A DNA stretch of 64,000 nucleotides from Streptomyces asoensis (GTDB lineage: Bacteria > Actinomycetota > Actinomycetes > Streptomycetales > Streptomycetaceae): contig NZ_BNEB01000005.1 of assembly GCF_016860545.1 (NCBI RefSeq), positions 744,001-808,000 on the forward strand. Reading direction: 5' to 3'. The position numbers were made by a program, and so were the translations under genes. The notes under the pieces were generated by a model. That model searched no databases and was not told the DNA's origin. It saw only the letters and a list, made by a program, of their open reading frames with translations. This document shows, one piece after another, positions 42,047 to 49,138 of this stretch. How positions within the stretch are numbered: position 1 is the first letter of the stretch; each line of letters starts with the position of its first letter.

Positions 42047-43132
42047 TCAGCCGGCGGACGACAGGGAGTTCGCGTCGCCCGTGGTCTCACCCGTCCCGCC
42101 GGTGTCCTCGACGGCGGTCGGCGAGGCCTCGCCGCCGCCCTCGGGCTGGCTCGCCTCGGGCGAGGCGGCGGGAGACTCCGGGGCCGCGGGGCCGGACGCG
42201 GTCGCCGGGGAGGTGGGCTTCGCGGTCGTCGTGCCGGTGGTGGGCACCTCGGGCAGCGCGGACGCCCGCGGCCGGGCCGAGCCGGTGGCGGCACCGGACG
42301 GTTCGGCGGCGGCGCCGCTCGCGGAGGACGCCGTCGCGGCGGCCCCCGTCGTGCCCGCGCCGGGAACGGCGTCGGCGGAGCCCGAGGGACTCGCGGAGGC
42401 CGACGGCACGGCCGAGGTCTCCACCTTCCCGGCCGGGGTGTCGCTGTCCAGTCCGGGCAGGGGCAGCCAGGGGGCGCCGGAGTTGCCGGAGACGAGGGTG
42501 GCGACGATGACGAGGGCGTACACCGAGCACAGGACGCCGACGGCCGCGCCGAGCCACCGCAGCCGGCGGCTGCGGCGGCCGGACTCGTCGACGAAGACCG
42601 GCGAGCCGGTGCCGTCCGGGGACCCGGACCGGCCGCCGGGGGTGCCCGCGGAGGACGCCGCGCCGATGCTGCCGAGCTGAACCGTCAGCTCGTCCGTGTC
42701 GTCGGAGGACACGTCCGCACCGGCGGCGTCCGTGCGACGCAGAGGGCCGGCGGCGGCATCCGCCGCACCGAAGGGATCGAACACGTCGGCGACCGGGCGG
42801 GGGAAGGGATCCGCGGCGTCCTTGTCCAGGCCGGGGAAAGGATCCGCCGCGTCCGTGTCCGGGCGGTGGAACAGGTCGGTGGTGACGTCCGTGTCCGGGG
42901 CGGGGGGCGAAGCGAGGGTGTCCGAGAAGGCCGGGTACGGCGCGGTGCCGCCGCACAGGGCGGGCACGGCCTCGCTCCGTGGGGCCTCGGGCTCGTCCGC
43001 GGTCTCCCGGAAACTGCCGGCGCGCGCCGCCCTCGTCCGGGTGCCGGTCCGGCGCGCCGCGAACAGGTCGCCGTCGGACCCTGATGCGATATCAGGCCTG
43101 TCCGGTTGGGTGCCATCCAGCCAATGTTCCAC
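42047..43132 (-). CDS. Single-pass membrane protein of the mat-like locus
   Basis: A 361-aa protein with a long polar cytoplasmic part containing three DPF-type repeats (ADPFPGLD, ADPFPRPV, FDPFGAAD at about 95-125), a basic segment (SGRRSRRLRW), one membrane helix (about 192-215, AAVGVLCSVYALVIVATLV), and a Ser/Ala/Pro-rich extracellular tail of about 140 residues. No enzyme motif is seen. Its position as the first gene before the MatB-like fusion suggests it is the counterpart of MatA, but I cannot confirm this. GTG 43132 follows GGGGGA. The low-complexity tail could span the cell wall. Confidence 0.75.
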   Translation of the reverse strand: MEHWLDGTQPDRPDIASGSDGDLFAARRTGTRTRAARAGSFRETADEPEAPRSEAVPALCGGTAPYPAFSDTLASPPAPDTDVTTDLFHRPDTDAADPFPGLDKDAADPFPRPVADVFDPFGAADAAAGPLRRTDAAGADVSSDDTDELTVQLGSIGAASSAGTPGGRSGSPDGTGSPVFVDESGRRSRRLRWLGAAVGVLCSVYALVIVATLVSGNSGAPWLPLPGLDSDTPAGKVETSAVPSASASPSGSADAVPGAGTTGAAATASSASGAAAEPSGAATGSARPRASALPEVPTTGTTTAKPTSPATASGPAAPESPAASPEASQPEGGGEASPTAVEDTGGTGETTGDANSLSSAG

Positions 43133-43192
43133 TTACCCATCCCCCACGAGACCACCGCGGGGATGTACCGCCGATGGCTGGCACAGGTCGGC

Positions 43193-43216
43193 CGGACCAG
43201 GGTTTCACCTGGTCCG
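43193..43216. promoter_or_regulatory. Leader hairpin of the mat-like operon
   Basis: CGGACCAGG (43193-43201) pairs perfectly with CCTGGTCCG (43208-43216) across a 6-base loop. It lies between the candidate promoter and the first start codon, so it would be in the 5' leader of the transcript; an operator role is equally possible. Confidence 0.45.
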
Positions 43217-43249
43217 AGCGCCCCCCGATTAGTTGATGCTTGGACGGTG

Positions 43250-43277
43250 ACTATAACTCAACTGATTAAACCGTGAA
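43250..43277 (-). promoter_or_regulatory. Candidate sigma-70-like promoter of the mat-like operon
   Basis: On the - strand TTCACG (43277-43272) and TATAGT (43255-43250) are spaced by 16 bp in an unusually AT-rich patch (43230-43290), about 118 bp before the GTG start. The -35 match is modest. Confidence 0.4.
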
Positions 43278-43413
43278 GTTTGTGTCAGAAGTGTGAAGGC
43301 TTCGCCGATTCCGAGGTGACCGAAAAGGATCCTTGCACACAAGGCCGAGGTGACCCCAGACCGATCCCACAGGGTGGACGGCCCCCGGGCCGCGCACCGC
43401 GCGCCCTCGCGCG

Positions 43414-44730
43414 TCAGTGGGTGCGCAGACTCCGCGCCGCCAGGGCGAGGCTGACCTCCACCAGGTCGGCCGGACGGGACAGGGACCGGCCCGTCAACTG
43501 CTCATAGCGGCGCAGGCGGTTGAGGACGGTGTTGCGGTGGCAGTACAGCCGCTCCCCCGCTCGCTGGGCCGAGCCCTCGCAGGCCAGCCAGGCGGCCAGG
43601 GTGTCGAGCAGGACGGCCTCGTCCGCGGGTTCCAGACCGCCCAGCGGCCCGAGGACCCGGTCGACCAGCGCCGCGCCCAGCTCGGGCGCGGAGACCACCA
43701 GGGCGGCCGGAAGGTGCTCGGTCAGGTGGACCGTGCCGCCGGCGCGAGGACACAGGCCCAGCGCGAGATCCGCGAGCCGGCGGGCGTCCCCGACCGCGGC
43801 CAGTCCGGAGACGGCCGTGCTGACGCCCGTCCGCGCGCCACCCGGGACCGCAGCTGCGCCGCCCGGCGGCGTCGGGCCCTTCGCGGATCCCCCGGCCGCC
43901 CCGCCCTCGCCCGGTACGCCGGTCTCGTCCAGCAGGACGATGCCGTAGTCCACCTCCGCGCCCGTGTGCCAGTACGCGCGCGTGCCGCGGACGGGGGCGG
44001 ACGGGTCGCAGGTGCGGCCGGCCGCCACCGCGACGACGACGTAGCGGCCCTCCTCGGGAAGGTCCAGCGCGCGGGCGGTCTCCGGGAGGTCCGCGATCCG
44101 GCTGGCGCCGTCGAGCAGGGCGCCGGCCAGCACCCGCAGGCGGTTCTCGCGTCGCCAGGCGAGCTGCCGCTCCACCTGCCGGTAGGCGTCCGCGACCAGG
44201 GAGCAGTGCTCGTCGACGAAGTTCCAGACGTCGGTGGCGATGTGCACGAGCAGCCGGACGTCCTCGGGCGCGGTGCGGCAGGTCTCGTCGATGAGGCCCT
44301 GCCACACCAGGGACCCGCCGAGCCGGAACGCGTGCAGCAGGGCGTCCAGCGGAAGGCCCTGCTCCGCGCGGGTGGCGCCGATCCGCCACGAGCAGCGGCG
44401 GGCCGCGTCCCGGCTGCCGCGCGGGTCGATCAGCGAGGACACGCTGTGCCGCAGCGAGCGGTGCACCTCCTGCCAGGTGGCGGCGGGATCGCTGGTCACG
44501 GCGGCGCGGTAGGCGGGCTCCAGGTCCTGGAGCGCGGCCACCAGCCGGTCGGTGAGATCGGGCAGGTCCGCCAGGAGCACCCGGGCGGCCCGGTGCAGCA
44601 CCCGCAGCGCGTCGGCGTCGATCAGCGAGCGCACCTGCCGGGGATGCTGCGGGTGCTGCCGGGGCCCGGGCGCCGCCGGCGCGCCGGACGCGGGACGGAA
44701 CGCGGTCCGTGAACGTAGGGCCTGATGCAT
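43414..44730 (-). CDS. PucR-type helix-turn-helix regulator
   Basis: A 438-aa cytoplasmic regulator. The N-terminal two-thirds form a helical sensor region (LIDADALRVLHRAARVLLA, then WQEVHRSLRHSVSSL and a GGDEF-like mini-domain with RYVVVAVAAG) and the C-terminus is the PucR HTH_30 domain: LLDTLAAWLACEGSAQRAGE, then YCHRNTVLNRLRRYEQLTG. PucR/CdaR proteins sense metabolites such as purine or aromatic breakdown products, often controlling adjacent divergent genes. The divergent neighbour is a PLP decarboxylase, 371 bp away, which is the likely target. An insert of Gly/Ala/Pro-rich sequence lies at about 265-300. ATG 44730 fits; a longer frame upstream is low-complexity. Confidence 0.88.
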   Translation of the reverse strand: MHQALRSRTAFRPASGAPAAPGPRQHPQHPRQVRSLIDADALRVLHRAARVLLADLPDLTDRLVAALQDLEPAYRAAVTSDPAATWQEVHRSLRHSVSSLIDPRGSRDAARRCSWRIGATRAEQGLPLDALLHAFRLGGSLVWQGLIDETCRTAPEDVRLLVHIATDVWNFVDEHCSLVADAYRQVERQLAWRRENRLRVLAGALLDGASRIADLPETARALDLPEEGRYVVVAVAAGRTCDPSAPVRGTRAYWHTGAEVDYGIVLLDETGVPGEGGAAGGSAKGPTPPGGAAAVPGGARTGVSTAVSGLAAVGDARRLADLALGLCPRAGGTVHLTEHLPAALVVSAPELGAALVDRVLGPLGGLEPADEAVLLDTLAAWLACEGSAQRAGERLYCHRNTVLNRLRRYEQLTGRSLSRPADLVEVSLALAARSLRTH

Positions 44731-45101
44731 CGCGGTCCTCCCCCTGGGCAGCGCCCCGCCGTCCGACTCGTCCTGCCCCGAAGGATGGCATACCGTCCGG
44801 TCGGTCCCTAGGGGTGTGCACGATTGTTTTCGGTCCGGTCGGCGCTGTCGCTCCGCCCTCGGCCGGCCCCCGAAGCGCACGGTCGGGAGCCCGGTGTGCG
44901 CCGCGGAACCCCCTCGGCCGGACCGGTCAGGGGCAGCGTCCCCCGGTCGGCCGGGGGCCGCCGCCCTCCCCCGTCGGCCTGCCGGGGCCAGAGTCCGGGG
45001 CGGGTGCTGGACACGTCCCCGAGACGTACGGGCGCCGCAGGAGGAATCTGGAGGTGGCACCCGGCCGTGCGACACCCCTGCCCCGCGAAGGAGACGAACT
45101 C
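44731..45101. other. Divergent regulatory region (PucR regulator / decarboxylase)
   Basis: This 371-bp stretch separates divergent genes. GTCCGGTCGG occurs as two direct copies at 44795-44804 and 44833-44842 (38 bp apart), flanking an AT-richer patch with CGATTGTTTTCGG; these may be regulator sites. No gene is apparent. Confidence 0.5.
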
Positions 45102-46466
45102 GTGGCGCTCCCCACCGACAGTCACCGGTCCGAGGCGTCCGGCGCCTCGTCCGTCGCCCTCACCGTCCGGCAGGCCGTCACGGACGGACTGCTCGGCGAG
45201 GACCGCCCGCTGGCCGGATTCGTCGACGTGCAGGGGGTGCGCGACAGCGTCGCCGGGCTGCGGGAGGCGTTCGCGCGGGTCCCCGACGTGCTGCACACCT
45301 TCGCCGCCAAGGCCTGCGCCCTGGTGCCGGTGCTGCGGCTGCTCGCCGACGCGGGGACGGGCTGCGAGGTGGCGAGCGCCGGTGAGCTGCGGCTCGCCCT
45401 CGACGCGGGGTTCGACCCGGCGCACATCGTGCTGGACTCGCCGGCCAAGACCCGACGGGAGATCCGCGAGGCCCTCGCCCTGGGGGTCGCCCTGAACGCC
45501 GACAGCCTCGACGAGCTGGACCGCATCGACGCCCTGCGCCCCGAGGGCTGCGCGTCGGTGCTGGGGGTCCGGGTCAACCCCCAGGTCGGGGGCGGTTCCA
45601 TCGGCGCGATGAGCACGGCGACCGCGACCTCCAAGTTCGGGGTGGCGCTGCGGGACGCCGGGGCCCGCGCCCGGCTCGTCGAGGCCTTCGCGCGACGGCC
45701 GTGGCTGACCCGGCTGCACGCGCACGTGGGTTCACAGGGCTGTCCGCTGCCGCTGATCGCGGAGGGACTGGCGGCCGTCCACCGGCTCGCCGAGGAGATC
45801 GACGCGCACGTCGGCCACCGCCGGGTGACGAGCCTGGACCTCGGCGGCGGGCTGCCGGTGAACTTCGCCGACGACACGGTGACCCCCACCTACGCGCAGT
45901 ACGTGGCCGCGCTCACCGCGGCCGAACCGGCGCTGCTGGACGGCCGCTACCAGGTGGTCACCGAGTTCGGGCGCTCGCTGGTCGCGAAGAACGGCTTCAC
46001 CGCGGCCCTCGTCGAGTACGTCAAGGACGCCGGGGGCCGCCGGGTCGCCGTCACTCACGCCGGCGGACAGGTCGCCACCCGTACCGTCCTCATGCCGGAC
46101 GCCTGGCCGCTGCGGGTGTCCGCGTTCGGACCGGACGGCACGCCCAAGCGGACCCCCGTGGTGCGGCAGGACGTCGCCGGGCCGCTGTGCTTCGCCGGGG
46201 ACGTCGTGGCGCACGACCGGCCGCTGCCCGAGCTGGCCGAGGGCGACCTGGTGGTGCTGCACGACACGGGCGGTTACTACTTCTCCGCGCACTGGTCGTA
46301 CAACAGCCTGCCGAGGCCCGCCGTCTACGGCTATCTGCTCGACGGCGAGCGGGTCGCGTTCGCCACGGTCCGCAGCGCGCAGACCGTGCGGGAGATCTCC
46401 GAGGAGAGCGGTCTGGCCAGGGCGGACGCCCTGCTGACGGGGTTCGCCGGGCGGTGCGGGAGCTGA
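45102..46466 (+). CDS. Fold-III PLP-dependent decarboxylase (DAP/ornithine decarboxylase group)
   Basis: A 454-aa cytoplasmic enzyme of the alanine-racemase/group IV decarboxylase fold. Lys70 in HTFAAKACALV should bind pyridoxal phosphate; the phosphate-binding HVGSQGCPLP, LDLGGGLPVNF and VVTEFGRSLVAKNG blocks follow, and the C-terminal barrel has PLCFAGDVVAHDR and LHDTGGYYFSAHWSYN. The family includes diaminopimelate, ornithine/arginine and specialised amino acid decarboxylases. Since essential lysA normally lies elsewhere, this is more likely a catabolic or secondary enzyme; that is inference. GTG 45102 follows AAGGAGA. Probably controlled by the divergent PucR-type regulator. Confidence 0.88.
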   Translation: MALPTDSHRSEASGASSVALTVRQAVTDGLLGEDRPLAGFVDVQGVRDSVAGLREAFARVPDVLHTFAAKACALVPVLRLLADAGTGCEVASAGELRLALDAGFDPAHIVLDSPAKTRREIREALALGVALNADSLDELDRIDALRPEGCASVLGVRVNPQVGGGSIGAMSTATATSKFGVALRDAGARARLVEAFARRPWLTRLHAHVGSQGCPLPLIAEGLAAVHRLAEEIDAHVGHRRVTSLDLGGGLPVNFADDTVTPTYAQYVAALTAAEPALLDGRYQVVTEFGRSLVAKNGFTAALVEYVKDAGGRRVAVTHAGGQVATRTVLMPDAWPLRVSAFGPDGTPKRTPVVRQDVAGPLCFAGDVVAHDRPLPELAEGDLVVLHDTGGYYFSAHWSYNSLPRPAVYGYLLDGERVAFATVRSAQTVREISEESGLARADALLTGFAGRCGS

Positions 46467-46562
46467 GCCGCGCGGCCGGGTCCCGTTCCCGGACCGTCCC
46501 GGCAGGCATCAGCGGCCCGATTCGGAGCACCCGGATCCCCGTCCCCTGCCGAGGAGAGAGCC

Positions 46563-46766
46563 GTGCTCTGGATCGCCGTACTGCTGCTGCCGCTGCTGTC
46601 CGTCCTGCTGGTGGTCATGGACCGGGTCGAGGAACGCCTCCTCGCGCCCGGGCGGGCGAAGCGGCGCCACGCCGCGACCGGGCGGCATCTGCGGCTGGTC
46701 CGCGACACCGGGCCGGCCCCCGTGGCGGTGGACGAGGCCCCTCCGGCGCGGCCCCGGGCGGCATGA
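46563..46766 (+). CDS. Small single-pass membrane protein
   Basis: A 67-aa protein with one N-terminal membrane helix (WIAVLLLPLLSVLLVVMDRV) and a basic, His/Arg-containing cytoplasmic tail ending in Ala/Pro/Arg. GAGGAGAG sits upstream of GTG 46563. It lies 96 bp after the decarboxylase on the same strand. Function unknown. Confidence 0.65.
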   Translation: MLWIAVLLLPLLSVLLVVMDRVEERLLAPGRAKRRHAATGRHLRLVRDTGPAPVAVDEAPPARPRAA

Positions 46767-46914
46767 GGACCGTTCCGAGGGAGATGCCGGGCTGCCCCGA
46801 GGAGGGACGCCGGGCTGTCCCGGGCGACGGCGGTGTGCGAGGCTCCGGGACGGAACCGGCACCCGGCGCGGACCCGGTCCGCCGTGCCGGTCGGCATCAA
46901 GGAGGGTCAGCGGT

Positions 46915-47802
46915 ATGCGCATCGGTCTGCTCGGCACCGGCCCCTGGGCCCGGATGGTCCACGCCCCCGTCCTCGAGGCGCACGGCGCGCTCGACTTCGC
47001 CGGTGTCTGGGGCAGGCGTCCCGAGGCCGCGAAGGAAGTGGCCGACCGGCACGGGACGCGGGCCTACGACGACGTCGACGCGCTGCTGGCGGACGTCGAC
47101 GCGGTGGCCGTGGCCCTGCCGCCGGACGTCCAGGCGCGGCTCGCGGTGCGGGCCGCCGGGGCCGGCTGCCACCTCCTGCTCGACAAGCCGGTGGCCGCGA
47201 CGGTGGCGGGAGCCAGGGACGTGGCCCGGGCCGCGCGGGAGGCGGGCGTCTCCTCGGTCGTCTTCTTCACCACCCGGTTCGTGCCCGAGGCAGCCGACTG
47301 GATCGCCCGGCAGGCGGACACCGGCGGATGGTTCACGGCGCACGCGCAGTGGCTGGGAGACGTGTTCCACGGCGCCGACGACCACCCCTTCGCCACTCCG
47401 TGGCGCGGTGAGAAGGGCGCCCTGTGGGACGTCGGCCCGCACGCGCTCTCCGTGCTGCTGCCGGTCCTCGGCGACGTCCGCCGGGTGGCGGCCGCCGCCC
47501 GCGGCCCCCGCGACACCGTCCACCTGGTCCTGGAGCACGCGTCAGGGGCCTCCAGCACGGTGACGCTGAGCCTGACGGCCCCGCCCGCCGCCACGGGTGC
47601 GGGGCTCGAACTGCGCGGCACGGCCGGCGTGAGCGTGCTTCCCCACGGCGGCGACGCGGCCGACGCCCTCACCCGGGCCGCGGACGAGCTGCTCGGCGCG
47701 GCCCGCGGGGAGCGGCCCCACGCCTGTGACGCCGCGTTCGGTCTGCGCGTCACGGAGGTGCTGGCCGAGGCGGAGACCCTGCTGGCGGCCGGGGCCCGCT
47801 GA
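46915..47802 (+). CDS. Gfo/Idh/MocA-family oxidoreductase
   Basis: A 295-aa NAD(P)-dependent oxidoreductase. The Rossmann motif is GLLGTGPWARMVHAPVLEAH, followed by AVAVALPPDVQARL, the conserved LLLDKPVA block (residue near 90, with the catalytic Lys of the EKP-type motif, here DKP) and a mixed C-terminal domain (WDVGPHALSVLLPVLG, with the conserved His). Such enzymes act on sugars, cyclitols or related alcohols. AAGGAGGGTCAGCGGT precedes ATG 46915. It may be cotranscribed with the upstream membrane protein and decarboxylase genes. Confidence 0.9.
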   Translation: MRIGLLGTGPWARMVHAPVLEAHGALDFAGVWGRRPEAAKEVADRHGTRAYDDVDALLADVDAVAVALPPDVQARLAVRAAGAGCHLLLDKPVAATVAGARDVARAAREAGVSSVVFFTTRFVPEAADWIARQADTGGWFTAHAQWLGDVFHGADDHPFATPWRGEKGALWDVGPHALSVLLPVLGDVRRVAAAARGPRDTVHLVLEHASGASSTVTLSLTAPPAATGAGLELRGTAGVSVLPHGGDAADALTRAADELLGAARGERPHACDAAFGLRVTEVLAEAETLLAAGAR

Positions 47803-47823
47803 CCCGGACGGCGGCCCGCGGGC

Positions 47824-47928
47824 TCAGCCGCCCTCGAAGGGCTCGTCGCTCCACCGGAACCAGGCCCGGTCCCCCTCGATGTGCAGCCACTCGGGGACCG
47901 GCCGGACCCCGCCCTCGCACACCGCCAC
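47824..47928 (-). pseudogene. Short open frame, possible gene remnant
   Basis: On the - strand a 34-codon frame from GTG 47928 reads VAVCEGGVRPVPEWLHIEGD, then continues with RAWFRWSDEPFEGG and a stop. Its third positions are nearly all G/C and its composition (three Trp, His, Phe, acidic residues) looks like a real protein tail rather than noise, yet an in-frame stop lies only seven codons upstream of the GTG and there is no ribosome site. It could be a tiny gene or the degraded end of a larger one. Confidence 0.35.
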
Positions 47929-48010
47929 GCCTGCGTCGTCCGCCGCCGGTCATACCCGGGGACAGCCTGCCACCCGCTCCCGCGACCGGATCGGCCCGGA
48001 GGGTCCCGGC

Positions 48011-49138
48011 GTGCGCCGGCCGGCGCCCGGGGGGAGCGTGGGGGGTGTGGGACGACTCGACGGGGACCGCCGCAGCTGGCTGCGGGGCGCGCCGCCGCCG
48101 CGCTGGGTACGGGCGCTGCCCCTGCTGCTGGTGGCGGGTGTCTGCGTGGCCACGCTGACCAGTCCCGACCCGCTGGACATCGGCTTCCTGCTGGGCGCGA
48201 TCCCCCCGCTGGCCGTGCTGTCGTACGGACCCGTGTCGACCGCGCTGCTCGGCGCCGCCGTGGTCGTGATGCTCGACGTGCCCGCCTTCCAGCTGGACCG
48301 GCCGGGTCGGACCGACGTGCTGACGGTGTCCTTCGTCGCCGTGCTGAGCGTGTTCGTGGCCTTCGTGCGCCGCCGCCGGGACGTCCAGCTGGACACCGAG
48401 CGCACCATCGCCGAAGCGGCCCAGAACGCCCTAGTACCCCCGGTGCCCGAGCGGGTCGGGGCGGTGGCCTGCGCGGGGCTGTACCGGGCGGCGCAGCGCG
48501 GGACGCTGGTCGGCGGCGACTTCTTCGACGTGCGGACCTGCGGCCACGGGGTGCGGGCGGTGCTGGGCGACGTCCAGGGGCACGGGCTGGCGGCGGTGGC
48601 CACGGTGGCCTCGCTGCTGGGCGCGTTCCGCGAGGCGGTGCTCGACCAGCCGGACCTGGAGCGGGTCGCCGCCCGCCTGGACCGGCGGCTGGTGACGGAC
48701 TCGGCGCGCGTCACCCACGCTGAGTTGTTCGCGACGGCCGTCCTGCTGGAGTTCGCGCCGGGCGCGGACGCCGTGCGCATCGTCGTCTGCGGGCATCCCC
48801 CGCCGGTGCTGCTGCGCGACGGCACGGCCACGGAGGTCGGCCTGGTCCCGTGGACGCCGCTGGGCCTGGGCCTGCCCGAGGGCGCCCCGCTCACGGCGCA
48901 CGTCCTGCCGCTGCGCCCCGGCGACCGCCTCTTCGTGGCCTCCGACGGCGTCTCGGAGGCGAGGGACGCCGCCGGAGTCTTCTACCCCCTGCTGGAGCGG
49001 CTGCCCGCGCTCGCCGACGGCGCCGACCCGGCCGCCACGGCCGACCGGGTGTGGCGGGACGTGCGGGCGTACTCCCCCGAGATCCGCGACGACGTCACGA
49101 TGCTCGTTCTCGCGCCGGACCGTCCGGCGGGCCGCTGA
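48011..49138 (+). CDS. Membrane SpoIIE/PP2C phosphatase
   Basis: A 375-aa phosphatase. The N-terminal third has several membrane helices (about 35-130, including ALPLLLVAGVCVATL and TVSFVAVLSVFVAFVRRR), then a SpoIIE domain (about 145-370) with VGGDFFDVRTCG, GDVQGHGLAAVATVAS, FVASDGVSEARD and the final RDDVTMLVLA. It probably dephosphorylates a STAS-domain antagonist in a partner-switching pathway. GGAGGG seven bases before GTG 48011 sets the start. Its last 44 bases overlap the 3' end of the convergent MMPL gene. No anti-sigma domain is fused. Confidence 0.9.
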   Translation: MRRPAPGGSVGGVGRLDGDRRSWLRGAPPPRWVRALPLLLVAGVCVATLTSPDPLDIGFLLGAIPPLAVLSYGPVSTALLGAAVVVMLDVPAFQLDRPGRTDVLTVSFVAVLSVFVAFVRRRRDVQLDTERTIAEAAQNALVPPVPERVGAVACAGLYRAAQRGTLVGGDFFDVRTCGHGVRAVLGDVQGHGLAAVATVASLLGAFREAVLDQPDLERVAARLDRRLVTDSARVTHAELFATAVLLEFAPGADAVRIVVCGHPPPVLLRDGTATEVGLVPWTPLGLGLPEGAPLTAHVLPLRPGDRLFVASDGVSEARDAAGVFYPLLERLPALADGADPAATADRVWRDVRAYSPEIRDDVTMLVLAPDRPAGR

